The notes under the pieces were generated by a model. That model was not told where the DNA came from and ran no database searches. It was given only the letters and a program-made list of their open reading frames with translations. A stretch of DNA of 64,000 nucleotides from Halalkalibacter suaedae (lineage in GTDB: Bacteria > Bacillota > Bacilli > Bacillales > Bacillaceae_D): NCBI RefSeq assembly GCF_017939705.1, contig NZ_JAGKSQ010000004.1, positions 124,001 through 188,000 on the forward strand, read 5' to 3'. Within the stretch, counting starts at the first letter, position 1, and every line of letters begins with the position of its first letter. The translations under genes and the position numbers were made by a program. Shown piece after piece: positions 44,081 through 52,159 of the stretch.

Positions 44081-44302
44081 ATGAACTATTATATTATGTT
44101 TGGTTTAGCTCTTGTCATAGGCCTTTTATTCATATCTGTTACTGGGTTTGGCTTTAACTTATTTATGTTTTTACCTCTAATTATCTATCTTTTTGCCATA
44201 GCCTTTGTTGTTTGGTTTGCAGTTAGCTTTATTAACATTCAGCGAAAAAGAAATGATCTTCTTGCTGAAATATCAAACAAGCTTGAGAGGAAAGACTCGT
44301 AA
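44081..44302 (+). CDS. Two-helix membrane protein with charged tail, 73 aa
   Basis: GAGGAGGAG precedes ATG 44081. Helices at about 3-20 and 27-50 are followed by a cytoplasmic tail NIQRKRNDLLAEISNKLERK that looks like a short coiled coil. Such proteins are common and uncharacterised in Bacillaceae. It is flanked by intergenic stretches on both sides, so it is likely a single gene. Confidence 0.62.
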   Translation: MNYYIMFGLALVIGLLFISVTGFGFNLFMFLPLIIYLFAIAFVVWFAVSFINIQRKRNDLLAEISNKLERKDS

Positions 44303-44320
44303 TCTGTTTTGTGACTTTCC

Positions 44321-44362
44321 TTCCGATAAATAGGTGATTGCTCAAGTAGAAGGGCAATTGCC
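44321..44362 (+). terminator. Possible weak terminator
   Basis: GGTGATTGC and GCAATTGCC (44331-44362 region) can form a hairpin with G-T pairs, but only a poor T-tract follows. It is the only structure seen between the genes at 44081 and 44472. Confidence 0.3.
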
Positions 44363-44471
44363 TGTTGGTGTGGATTGTTTGAAATTACCACAGATTGGAG
44401 AAAAGTGATTTGGATTAAGGGTGATATATGGGTGGATAGTGCAGAAAGTTTGCTATTTTTGAGGTGAAACT

Positions 44472-44894
44472 ATGAATAAATATCTATTTCTATTAGTGTC
44501 AGTTATGTTAATTAGCACAGGGTGTTCAGCTGCGAGCGAGGATGAAAACGAACAAAAAATAATGGACTACATGACATCTATTGGGTCTGTAAATCTTGAT
44601 CAGGACAAGAACGATATGCAAAAGCTGACTTATGAACTTACAATAGCCAATGCAGACGATATTAATATTGTTGACGAGGTAAATGTTATTCCAGCCAAAC
44701 TTATCCAAGATAGATTAATCGAGACGACAAGGCAAGGAATCTCATACCACCAGAATACTATTGATATTAACGGAGAAATTGTTTTTGATTCAAGGGGGCT
44801 TTCAAAAGAGGAGATTACTAATTTTGAACCTCTTATAAAAGGAGTACAATTTATTGGTGATAATAACAAAGAATATTTACTTATTAACAAGTAA
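44472..44894 (+). CDS. Lipoprotein, 140 aa, unknown function
   Basis: The signal peptide ends in the lipobox ISTGC (Cys18), so the mature part of about 120 residues is anchored outside the membrane. That part is mixed alpha/beta with DYMTSIGSVNLDQDKNDMQK and IVFDSRGLSKEEITNFEPLI. No family is recognised; the size and style resemble YhcN/YlaJ- or GerM-like small lipoproteins but no diagnostic motif is present. GAGGTG lies before ATG 44472. Confidence 0.65.
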   Translation: MNKYLFLLVSVMLISTGCSAASEDENEQKIMDYMTSIGSVNLDQDKNDMQKLTYELTIANADDINIVDEVNVIPAKLIQDRLIETTRQGISYHQNTIDINGEIVFDSRGLSKEEITNFEPLIKGVQFIGDNNKEYLLINK

Positions 44895-45010
44895 GAAAAA
44901 GTAGAGCGATACTGATTATTTGATCAAATAAACAAGGATCTCTGTTTCCCCATTTAGTATAATAAATGTGAGGAATATCTCCTAATCCATTGAAAAAAGG
45001 AGCATTTTAT

Positions 45011-45862
45011 TTGAACACAAAATTAATAATAGTAGAAGGTCTTCCGGGATTTGGAAAGTCGACCACTGCAAAGTTACTCTACGACATTCTTAATGAAAAT
45101 AATATTGATGTTGAGTTATATCTTGAAGGGAATCTTGATCACCCTGCTGATTATGAGGGTGTAGCTTGTTTAAATGAGGATGAATTTGAGAGTTTTTTAG
45201 TCAATAGTGGACATTTAGGCGAAGTATTTAATGAGCAAGTTATGAAGACCGGAAACAATTACTTATTACCATATCAAAAAATTAGAAATGAAAACAGCGC
45301 CAATATTCCTGACAGTCTATTAAACAGCATTGCCCAGAATGATATATATGAACTGCCTTTTGAAAAGAATGTCGAGTTAATAGCTGAAAAATGGAGACAA
45401 TTTGTAAGTGAAGCTCTTACGGGGAACAAAACGTACATTTTTGAATGCTGCTTAATACAAAACCCTGTTACAATCGGTATGTTGAAATATAATGAGCAAA
45501 GAGAAAAAGTTGTTAGTTATATTTGTTCACTAGCGAAAATAACAGAGCAGTTAAATCCAATCCTATTTTATGTAGAGCAAAAAGATTTGGAATTCTCATT
45601 CAGAAAGGCAGTTCAGGAAAGACCAAAAGAATGGTCTTCTGGTTTTGTTGATTATTATACAAACCAAGGATATGGAAAGATGAAAGGTTATCAAGGTTTA
45701 GATGGAACAATCAAAGTTTTAGAAGCTAGAAGAGAGCTGGAAAGAGAAATATATGATAGCTTACATATTAAAAAGACAAAGATCAATAATTCCAATTATG
45801 AAACTGTCAATTATAAGTCAAAGCTAAGTGAGAAATTGAATGTACTAGAAATTCTAAATTGA
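45011..45862 (+). CDS. P-loop NTPase/kinase-like protein
   Basis: A 283-residue soluble protein. The N-terminal strand and loop LIIVEGLPGFGKSTTAKLLY carry Walker A GLPGFGKS, like thymidylate kinase-type NTPases ('EG.DGsGKST'). A later Arg-rich stretch FRKAVQERPKEWSSGFVDYY could be the lid. Phosphate-transfer activity on a nucleotide or small molecule is plausible but unproven. AAAGGAG lies eight bases before TTG 45011; ATG 44990 lies upstream of that ribosome binding site and lacks its own. It is a known but uncharacterised type in Bacillus genomes. Confidence 0.68.
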   Translation: MNTKLIIVEGLPGFGKSTTAKLLYDILNENNIDVELYLEGNLDHPADYEGVACLNEDEFESFLVNSGHLGEVFNEQVMKTGNNYLLPYQKIRNENSANIPDSLLNSIAQNDIYELPFEKNVELIAEKWRQFVSEALTGNKTYIFECCLIQNPVTIGMLKYNEQREKVVSYICSLAKITEQLNPILFYVEQKDLEFSFRKAVQERPKEWSSGFVDYYTNQGYGKMKGYQGLDGTIKVLEARRELEREIYDSLHIKKTKINNSNYETVNYKSKLSEKLNVLEILN

Positions 45863-45881
45863 AAAACGATGTTGGAAAAAA

Positions 45882-45913
45882 GAGTGCGACCTGTAATCAC
45901 AGGGCGCTTTTTC
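45882..45913 (+). terminator. Intrinsic terminator
   Basis: AGTGCG..CCTGT pairs with ACAGG.GCGCT around AATC, and TTTTT follows. It ends the P-loop protein gene. Confidence 0.75.
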
Positions 45914-45979
45914 TATGTTGAATACAAAAAAAGCTTCAAAAATTTGAGAATATCATCAACTCCTGTTCGTTGTACTTTA

Positions 45980-45993
45980 TGAAACGCGTTTCA
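45980..45993. promoter_or_regulatory. Perfect 14-bp palindrome upstream of the ECF sigma gene
   Basis: TGAAACGCGTTTCA lies 21 bases before the sigma gene. The half TGAAAC is the usual -35 element of ECF sigma promoters; the whole is a palindrome that differs from a cre site at the central GC. It may be an autoregulated promoter element or a repressor operator. Confidence 0.45.
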
Positions 45994-46013
45994 GCTATAA
46001 GGGAGAGAAGAAT

Positions 46014-46577
46014 ATGAAAAGCTCACCAACAAACTTTATTAAAAGATTAAAGAAGCAAAAAGAGGATGCACTCGAATTCATCATTGATGTTTATATGCCA
46101 TTCGTTAAAACAATTGCAACGAAAATTCTGATAAGTACAAGACGTCAAGACATTGATGAATGCATCAATGATGTCTTTCTAACGGTTTGGCAAAATGCAT
46201 CGCAATTTGACGGCGATGCTGAGGATTTTAGAAAATGGATTGGCATGATTACGAAATACAAGGCGATTGATAGGTATCGAAAAGTACAAAAACAACTGTC
46301 ACAAGAACAATCTGATGCTCCTCTTAAACAAGAAGCAAGCCCGTTGCAAACAGATCGAACTGTACTGAAAAAAGAAGAAAAAAATGAATTATTACTAGCC
46401 ATTAGTCAATTAGATCAACTCGATCGTGATATTTTCATGATGAAATATTTCATGGAACTACCTAACACCGAGATTGCCGAGGAGCTAGGACTAACAAAAG
46501 CAGCTGTAGATAACCGCCTGTATCGAGGGAAAAAAGTATTAGCGACAAACACCACGTTGAAGGGGCGATTTGTATGA
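46014..46577 (+). CDS. ECF-type sigma-70 family RNA polymerase sigma factor
   Basis: A 187-residue sigma factor. Region 2 is seen in DECINDVFLTVWQNASQFDG and KWIGMITKYKAIDRYRK; region 4 is the helix-turn-helix LPNTEIAEELGLTKAAVDNR ending RLYRGKKVL. GGGAGAGAAG lies before ATG 46014. It overlaps by four bases (ATGA) with the gene for a DUF4179 membrane protein, the standard partner of this sigma group, so its activity is probably held back by that protein until an envelope signal arrives. Confidence 0.9.
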   Translation: MKSSPTNFIKRLKKQKEDALEFIIDVYMPFVKTIATKILISTRRQDIDECINDVFLTVWQNASQFDGDAEDFRKWIGMITKYKAIDRYRKVQKQLSQEQSDAPLKQEASPLQTDRTVLKKEEKNELLLAISQLDQLDRDIFMMKYFMELPNTEIAEELGLTKAAVDNRLYRGKKVLATNTTLKGRFV

Positions 46578-47599
46578 GTATGAAAGAATGGATGGACTTA
46601 GATATTGATCAACTTGAGTTACTTGAAGTTGATGACTTAGAAAAAGCAAGAGTGAAAAAACATGTTTTGAACAGACAAAAAAAGTCGTCGATTTGGCGGA
46701 ACATGGTTGTTTCAGCGGCACTAGGAGTCAGTGTATTAACAGTGGCAACGGGATTTGCATTTCCGTCCCTAGTATCACAAATTCCATTTATGGATCATGT
46801 CATTAGTTATTTTGATGATGAGGAGCAACACTATAAGAATTTTGAGACTTTCTCGACCGACATTGGTCTTGCACAATCGAGTAATGGGATTACAGTTATG
46901 ATCGACAATGCGGTTTATGACGGGACCAATGTTACGGTCGCATATGCAATCGAAACGGAGCATGATTTTGGTGAGGTAATGGATGTACGTGCCCCGAACT
47001 GGTTTGATGTTAGTGAAGCAAGCGGTAGTGGTGGGACATCTAAGATTACAAAAATTAGCGATAATCATTATGTAGGATTAGAAACATTTACTCCTCATTT
47101 CGAAGAGAATCAACACCCAGAAACCATAGAAGTCACATGGAAACCAGAAGCATTTAACAGCTTTTCAAATGAGTTAGAAGTAGAGGGGGATTGGTCTTTT
47201 GCTTTTTCACTAAACCGTGTAGAAGGCGATATACAGCTAGTGAATGAAACGGTACAACAAAAAGATGTGAGCTTTACATTGAAATCGGTTGAATTTACTG
47301 ATGTGTCAACTGTTATTAGCTATGAACAAGTGGTGTCAGATGAACTACTTAAAGAGTGGCCAAGTGTAACACCAACATTCCATATAAGCGATGATCTTGG
47401 TCATGTGTACTTAGATGGAGGAGGTGGAGGTGGAACGTCACATGATAATGGAAAAGCATTTTACGGAACAACTGACTTCGGTACGATTCAAGAAGGGGCT
47501 AGTAAATTAATCATACAGCCTGTGGAAATTGCTAGTCTTATGTCTGGGAAAGGGCATATTGAAGTGGAGCTTGAGCCGATTGTGATTGAGTTACAGTAA
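46574..47599 (+). CDS. DUF4179 anti-sigma factor
   Basis: A 341-residue single-pass membrane protein. The cytoplasmic N-terminus (about 1-45, LDIDQLELLEVDDLEKARVK) should bind the sigma factor, a helix at about 48-68 crosses the membrane and an extracellular beta-rich domain follows (DUF4179, with DNAVYDGTNVTVAYAIETE). A Gly-rich loop HVYLDGGGGGGTSHD lies near residue 280. It is coupled translationally to the sigma gene. What the outer domain senses is unknown. Confidence 0.88.
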   Translation: MSMKEWMDLDIDQLELLEVDDLEKARVKKHVLNRQKKSSIWRNMVVSAALGVSVLTVATGFAFPSLVSQIPFMDHVISYFDDEEQHYKNFETFSTDIGLAQSSNGITVMIDNAVYDGTNVTVAYAIETEHDFGEVMDVRAPNWFDVSEASGSGGTSKITKISDNHYVGLETFTPHFEENQHPETIEVTWKPEAFNSFSNELEVEGDWSFAFSLNRVEGDIQLVNETVQQKDVSFTLKSVEFTDVSTVISYEQVVSDELLKEWPSVTPTFHISDDLGHVYLDGGGGGGTSHDNGKAFYGTTDFGTIQEGASKLIIQPVEIASLMSGKGHIEVELEPIVIELQ

Positions 47600-47678
47600 C
47601 AATTAGAAGAATCGTACTGGTTTCTTTCTACAACAACTTTTATATTGCGAATCCATGAGAAGTTTTGTTTTGTAAGAG

Positions 47679-47711
47679 GAGCGATTACTTGAAGTAATCG
47701 CTCTTTGTTTT
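47679..47711 (+). terminator. Intrinsic terminator of the sigma/anti-sigma operon
   Basis: GAGCGATTAC pairs with GTAATCGCTC around TTGAA and is followed by TTTGTTTTG. Confidence 0.75.
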
Positions 47712-47718
47712 GACTAAC

Positions 47719-48177
47719 TTAAGAATTATTAAGCTTTATTAGAACGCATATTTCACAATAATCGTTTTTAAGTAAATCGCCAATATACCTTTCCATAATT
47801 GGTTTGTCCGCTATTTGAAATTCACTGCTTTCTAGAGAAGTAAAGATTTCAAAATAGGCTCTTTGAATATCAGTTGCCGTATCTTTGACTTTATAAATAA
47901 GAAATCTTCCTCCAGCAAGCTCAGCTTCAAAAACTTAATCATCTACCTGATAATCACTTGGAATTACAATGCATGCATCAAATCTACAGTTGTTAGGATG
48001 GGTTGTTTCTGGATTATCTTGTGGAATTGCAAAAAGAATTGCAGATGCAAGAAGGTGATTCTCGTTAGCCCACTTCTTTAATCGCTCCATTATTTCAATA
48101 TTAGCAGAACCATATTGTCCAAAACGTCTCATATAAGTAATACGATAAGTAGGGAGTGTTTCGATTTTGTATTTCAT
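47719..48177 (-). pseudogene. GyrI-like/AraC effector-binding protein broken by one in-frame stop
   Basis: On the minus strand AAGGAG precedes ATG 48177. The first 80 codons read MKYKIETLPTYRITYMRRFG and on to SDYQVDD, a GyrI-like small-molecule-binding domain. A TAA at 47937-47935 then interrupts the frame, but the same frame continues for 71 codons as VFEAELAGGRFLIYKVKDTA to its own TAA at 47721-47719, exactly the second half of the family. The total of about 152 residues is the normal GyrI-like length. One nonsense change thus appears to inactivate the gene. Confidence 0.82.
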
Positions 48178-48398
48178 TACATTTTTTGCTCCTTTCTTTT
48201 ATTATTTTGTTTGACAAATACTGAATGTAGCATGCTTTAAAAATATATTCATTTCGATGATTAAATTTTTTTAAAAAGACTTTATCCGTAACTCAGCAGA
48301 CAGTGTTACAAGGGGAGTTTTCCTTATTTTGAATTGAAACTATTTCAATTTTTTTGCGTATAAAGGGATAGATATTTTTTTCAAGGGGTGATGGTTAT

Positions 48399-48704
48399 AT
48401 GTTTGTTGTATCAATCATTGTTATGCTTTGTGGGTTAACAGTTATCTTTATTGGAAATAAAGTACGAGTGAGTGGTAAGACGACATTTATTGCTGGGAAT
48501 CATGTAACATTTCATCCTCAGAATGAACAAAAATTAGCGATAAGAATTGGAATTTTATTAATGGTGTTAGGCTTAGAGACTTTATTATTTCCTCTAGTTT
48601 TTCATTTAATAAGTGGAATTGAGGGTTATCATTTTGCAGTGGTTGTCTTCTTACACGTATTTGTAGTTTTTATTTTAATGATTTTTGATCAGGTGGGAAT
48701 ATAG
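48399..48704 (+). CDS. Three-helix membrane protein, 101 aa
   Basis: AAGGGGTGAT precedes ATG 48399. Hydrophobic segments lie at about 2-20, 45-65 and 78-98, with a polar loop VRVSGKTTFIAGNHVTFHPQ between the first two. No family is recognised. Its stop is followed one base later by a small 35-codon frame with its own ribosome binding site. Confidence 0.6.
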   Translation: MFVVSIIVMLCGLTVIFIGNKVRVSGKTTFIAGNHVTFHPQNEQKLAIRIGILLMVLGLETLLFPLVFHLISGIEGYHFAVVVFLHVFVVFILMIFDQVGI

Positions 48705-48705
48705 T

Positions 48706-48813
48706 ATGTTAGTTGAATTCTTAATGCGGATGGTCCAAATCTTTATTACTAACGATCAGAACGGATTGTATTATAAGACCTACAAGCAGAGTGAAGTGGG
48801 AGAGTTTTTCTAG
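48706..48813 (+). CDS. Possible 35-residue peptide
   Basis: AGGTGGG lies eight bases before ATG 48706, inside the end of the preceding gene. The frame gives MLVEFLMRMVQIFITNDQNG and a charged end, stopping at TAG 48811-48813. The translation signals are good, but the peptide is not recognised and may be a remnant. Confidence 0.42.
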   Translation: MLVEFLMRMVQIFITNDQNGLYYKTYKQSEVGEFF

Positions 48814-48850
48814 AAAAAAGTGATATCTCTTTGATTTTCTATCAATTTAA

Positions 48851-48898
48851 AAAAGGCCACTGAAAAAGGGAAGCCCTCTTTCAGTAGCCTTTATTTAT
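48851..48898. terminator. Bidirectional terminator
   Basis: AAAGGC-C-ACTGAAA pairs with TTTCAGT-A-GCCTTT, with GGG/CCC inside (48852-48892). A-rich and T-rich flanks serve both the genes from the left and the minus-strand permease gene. Confidence 0.8.
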
Positions 48899-48927
48899 AC
48901 TAGAATAATTTCTGGTGTTCTAAAAAG

Positions 48928-50298
48928 TTAATTTGCTTTTCTCTCGAGTAAAACGACATCTACTTTTACTGGTTCTATCTCTGGTAGTGATTGTTTAAAT
49001 CCTTTTGTTACGAATCCTAGGTAAATCAAACCGAGTGCAACCCAGATGAATCCACCGATTAACGTCGGGAGATCTAATAAGAATAGCAGCCATGTAATGA
49101 AGGCAGTACCAATAATCGGTGAAATTAGGTTAGCAACTAATCCTCGAATCGAGCTTCTATGCTGCTTCTTGTTCTTAAAATAGAGTGTAATGACACATAG
49201 GTTAACAAAGAAGAAAGCTGTTAACGCACCGAAGTTAACAAAACGAAGGGCCGCATCAATTGAAATGAAAATCGCTGATAATGTGATAACGGATGAGAAA
49301 AGAATATTTAGTACAGGTGTCTTATATTTTGGATGAATATAACCAAAGAATTTTTTTGGAAGCATCGAATCACGGCCCATCACATACAAGAGTCTTGAGA
49401 CAGCTGTAACTGAAGCTAAACCTTGTGTGAAAATCGCTGCAATAAGGACGGTAATGAAGATCGAACCTAACAGACTTCCACCAACAATATTGACTAGCTC
49501 CAAGGCTGCGGAGTCTTGGTTTTGAAAAGTGAAATTAGGAACTATCAATTGGATGAAATAGGATGTGGCAACGTGTAATATACCGACAATTCCAATCATG
49601 ATAAAGATTGCACGAGGGATTGTTTTCTTAGGATTGATCGTTTCTTCTGATAAAGTCGTCATTGTATCAAAGCCTAAAAAGGAGAAGATAACTATCGATG
49701 CACCGGCTAAAACAACCGAAAGGGACATTCCACTATTTATAAAAGGGTCCATTGAAACAAGTGTTCCGCTGCCTTCACCGCTAACCAATCCTTTAATGAT
49801 AAAGCCGCAGAAAACGACAATGAAGATGATTTGTAATAGAACGAAGAAGCTACTAATATTGGCTGAAGAATTTACTCCTAATATGCTAATGATGGCTAGT
49901 AGGATTGTTAATCCAATAATCCAAGCATATGGCGGTACTTGAGGGAATTGGGTATTTAGGAAGATTCCAAATGTAATGCAAGCAATAATCGGGGCAAACA
50001 AGTAGTTAAATAGTAAGACCCATCCAACAATAAAACCAAGCTTCGGATTCATTGTTTTCTTTACGAATGTATATGCGGAGCCTGAGATTGGAATTTTCTT
50101 TGCCATAACGGCATAACTCGCTCCAGTAAAAATTACTGCTAACACGGCTACAGCATAGGCAGGAGTTAAGAACCCGCTTGATCCTTCATAAGCTACTCCA
50201 AAAACAGAGAAATATATCATGGGGGTATTCCACGCAAGACCAAGCATGACGACTTGAAATAACGTCAACGTTCTCTTTAAATCTGATTCTTTGTTCAT
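48928..50298 (-). CDS. APC family permease, urea-carboxylase-associated type
   Basis: A 456-residue transporter with 12 predicted helices. The N-terminus TLFQVVMLGLAWNTPMIYFS followed by PAYAVAVLAVIFTGASYAVM is characteristic of the amino acid/polyamine/organocation permeases found beside 'urea carboxylase' operons. It is divergent from the guanidine catabolism operon and shares its intergenic region, including the TnrA-type box. Guanidine or a related nitrogen compound is therefore the likely substrate; this is inference. GGAGCTG lies before the ATG at 50298. No riboswitch is visible in its own leader. Confidence 0.82.
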   Translation of the reverse strand: MNKESDLKRTLTLFQVVMLGLAWNTPMIYFSVFGVAYEGSSGFLTPAYAVAVLAVIFTGASYAVMAKKIPISGSAYTFVKKTMNPKLGFIVGWVLLFNYLFAPIIACITFGIFLNTQFPQVPPYAWIIGLTILLAIISILGVNSSANISSFFVLLQIIFIVVFCGFIIKGLVSGEGSGTLVSMDPFINSGMSLSVVLAGASIVIFSFLGFDTMTTLSEETINPKKTIPRAIFIMIGIVGILHVATSYFIQLIVPNFTFQNQDSAALELVNIVGGSLLGSIFITVLIAAIFTQGLASVTAVSRLLYVMGRDSMLPKKFFGYIHPKYKTPVLNILFSSVITLSAIFISIDAALRFVNFGALTAFFFVNLCVITLYFKNKKQHRSSIRGLVANLISPIIGTAFITWLLFLLDLPTLIGGFIWVALGLIYLGFVTKGFKQSLPEIEPVKVDVVLLERKAN

Positions 50299-50488
50299 CT
50301 CTAAACAGCTCCTTTTTGTGGTTACTACTCATCCTTACATTTTTCTGCAATACTAATTTGCTTCGGTAACGGTTGAAAATGATTATGTTGTTAATTCTTG
50401 TGTAAAATGGATCGGTCTTGCAACAAGTGTGTGATATAAGCTGACATACTTTTCGAACAATTAAGATTTTTCGCATTTGTGAAAACTT

Positions 50489-50505
50489 TGTCATGTTTTC
50501 TAACA
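50489..50505. promoter_or_regulatory. TnrA/GlnR-type box
   Basis: TGTCATGTTTTCTAACA is an exact match to the TGTNA-N7-TNACA pattern of nitrogen regulators TnrA and GlnR. Its centre (50497) is about 50 bp before the predicted transcription start of the guanidine operon, the position from which TnrA activates. Confidence 0.65.
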
Positions 50506-50511
50506 GACTCC

Positions 50512-50540
50512 TTGTTGTCGGTTTGATAAGTCTTTATACT
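50512..50540 (+). promoter_or_regulatory. Promoter of the guanidine catabolism operon
   Basis: TTGTTG at 50512-50517 and TATACT at 50535-50540 are 17 bases apart. The riboswitch begins some 45 bases downstream. Confidence 0.6.
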
Positions 50541-50587
50541 TCGAGTTAAGTTAACCGAATAAAGGTTCTCACAAAGCGTTGAGGACG

Positions 50588-50716
50588 AAAAAGCTTTCTA
50601 GGGTTCCGTTGATGATTGATCAAGCCTGGTCCGAGAGAGAGCGGTACAGATATTCTGTATTACACGGAAGGATAAAAGCCTGGGAGACGACTCCCAACGC
50701 TTTTATCCTTTTTTTT
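50588..50716 (+). promoter_or_regulatory. Guanidine-I (ykkC) riboswitch with terminator
   Basis: The conserved blocks of the guanidine-I aptamer are in order: TTTCTAGGGTTCCG (50595-50608), CTGGTCCGAGAGAGAG (50626-50641) and ACACGGAAGGATAAAAGCC (50662-50680) with TGGGAGAC. The last block overlaps the terminator stem GGATAAAAGC (50670-50679)/GCTTTTATCC (50699-50708), which runs into eight T. Binding of guanidinium should prevent the terminator and turn the operon on. Confidence 0.95.
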
Positions 50717-50747
50717 ATTACCATTTACAAATTGGGAGGTAGCGGAA

Positions 50748-51458
50748 ATGAACTGGAACAAAACAATTCCTGCAGGAGGCAAATGGTCTGGCGTAATTAG
50801 TAAAGGGAAAGAAGTACGATTTACTGCACTTGAAGGGGGAGCAAATCTTTCTGTATTACTCTACAATCCGAACGATTTAAGCGAACGCTACAACATGCCT
50901 GATACTCTAAAGGCGCAGCATACAGCCCATTTAACGACAGGGCATGTTCTTATGAGTGATAACGGGCGGGCGATAGCAAGTATTGTAGAGGATACACTTG
51001 GCTGGCATGATTCAATTTCTGGTTACACAACAAGGGAACTAACAGATGAGAAATACGGCAAAACAACATATCAGGACCTACGTAATGAGTGGTATCGCAG
51101 TGGGCAGGAAAATCTACTAGTTGAACTTGTCCGAAATGGATTAGGAAAGAGAGACTTAGTTCCAAATCTTAATTTATTTTCAAAAGTGTTCTGTGATGAG
51201 GCGGGAAACATGAAGTATGTAGTTGACCATTGTGCAAAAGGAACAACCGTAACACTTCGAACGGAGATGGATTTGCTTTTTGTCGTATCGAACACGCCGA
51301 ATCCGCTTGATCCAAGAACGACGTATCCTTCCGTTCCAGTCAATATGGTAGTAGGAGACGCAGATGAAATCACAGCTGATGATTATTGTTTAAATTTTCG
51401 CCCTGAAAATCGGAGAGCCTTTGAAAATACTTGGGAATACGAAACGTTAGTGAAATAA
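50748..51458 (+). CDS. DUF1989 protein, carboxyguanidine deiminase subunit (urea carboxylase-associated protein 2 type)
   Basis: A 236-residue DUF1989 protein. It opens NKTIPAGGKWSGVISKGKEV followed by RFTALEGGANLSVLLYN and carries the family's conserved SDNGRAIASIVEDTLGWHDS and Cys/His-containing FCDEAGNMKYVVDHCAKG, likely zinc ligands. Two DUF1989 proteins next to a guanidine carboxylase form the heteromeric carboxyguanidine deiminase (CgdA/CgdB), which turns carboxyguanidine into allophanate and ammonia. It is the first gene behind the guanidine-I riboswitch, 12 bases before its partner. GGGAGG precedes ATG 50748. Confidence 0.88.
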   Translation: MNWNKTIPAGGKWSGVISKGKEVRFTALEGGANLSVLLYNPNDLSERYNMPDTLKAQHTAHLTTGHVLMSDNGRAIASIVEDTLGWHDSISGYTTRELTDEKYGKTTYQDLRNEWYRSGQENLLVELVRNGLGKRDLVPNLNLFSKVFCDEAGNMKYVVDHCAKGTTVTLRTEMDLLFVVSNTPNPLDPRTTYPSVPVNMVVGDADEITADDYCLNFRPENRRAFENTWEYETLVK

Positions 51459-51470
51459 GGAGGAGATCAT

Positions 51471-52121
51471 ATGGCAGTTTTTAATCGAGTTGAAAGTGAG
51501 CGTATAGCAGAAGAGGCAATTTACAGCGAGGTCATTCAAGCAGGAGATGGCTGGATGCGTGAAATCGAGCCGGGTCAAGTACTTAGAATAGAAGATTTAG
51601 AAGGAAATCAAGCAGCCGACACATTATTTTTTGATGCCGAGAACCTTGATGATCACTATAGCGCAATTGCTACAATTGCTGGTCAACAAAATATTTATCT
51701 ATCAACAGGTTCAGTGCTTAGAGCAGAATCTGGTAAGCCATTAATGACAATTGTTGCGGATACTTGTGGTCGTCATGACACATTAGGCGGGGCCTGCTCT
51801 GCACAAAGTAACACCGTTCGTTACGCACATGAGACACTACCAATGCATAATTGCCGTGATACATTTATGCTGCAAATGGCAAGATACGATGGCAGCTATA
51901 CGAAGCGTGACTTAGCACCGAATATTAACTTCTTTATGAATGTTCCAGTTACACCAGAGGGCGGACTTACCTTTGCGGACGGAGTATCAGCACCAAATCG
52001 CTATGTAGAAATGAAAGCAGAATGTCGTACGACAGCATTGATTAGCAATTGTCCACAATTGAACAATCCTTGTAATGCATACAATCCAACACCTGTACGG
52101 GTACTAATCTGGGAGAAGTAA
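51471..52121 (+). CDS. DUF1989 protein, second carboxyguanidine deiminase subunit (urea carboxylase-associated protein 1 type)
   Basis: A 216-residue DUF1989 paralogue with [20 protein letters not shown], then [20 protein letters not shown] and [17 protein letters not shown], in which Cys and His residues probably bind zinc. It is expected to assemble with the preceding subunit. The pair is required because carboxyguanidine, unlike carboxyurea (allophanate), must lose ammonia before the final hydrolase can act. AAGGAGGAG lies before ATG 51471. Confidence 0.88.
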   Translation: MAVFNRVESERIAEEAIYSEVIQAGDGWMREIEPGQVLRIEDLEGNQAADTLFFDAENLDDHYSAIATIAGQQNIYLSTGSVLRAESGKPLMTIVADTCGRHDTLGGACSAQSNTVRYAHETLPMHNCRDTFMLQMARYDGSYTKRDLAPNINFFMNVPVTPEGGLTFADGVSAPNRYVEMKAECRTTALISNCPQLNNPCNAYNPTPVRVLIWEK

Positions 52122-52159
52122 TCATTTTCTGAGATGGTTCAAAAGGGAGGGAGAACCTT

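Noticed and set aside
45980-45993. Catabolite-responsive element before the sigma gene
   Set aside because: The central dinucleotide is GC instead of the CG that cre sites require.
50579-50800. 73-codon frame across the riboswitch
   Set aside because: It is a shadow frame through the aptamer and terminator and overlaps the true start of the DUF1989 gene.
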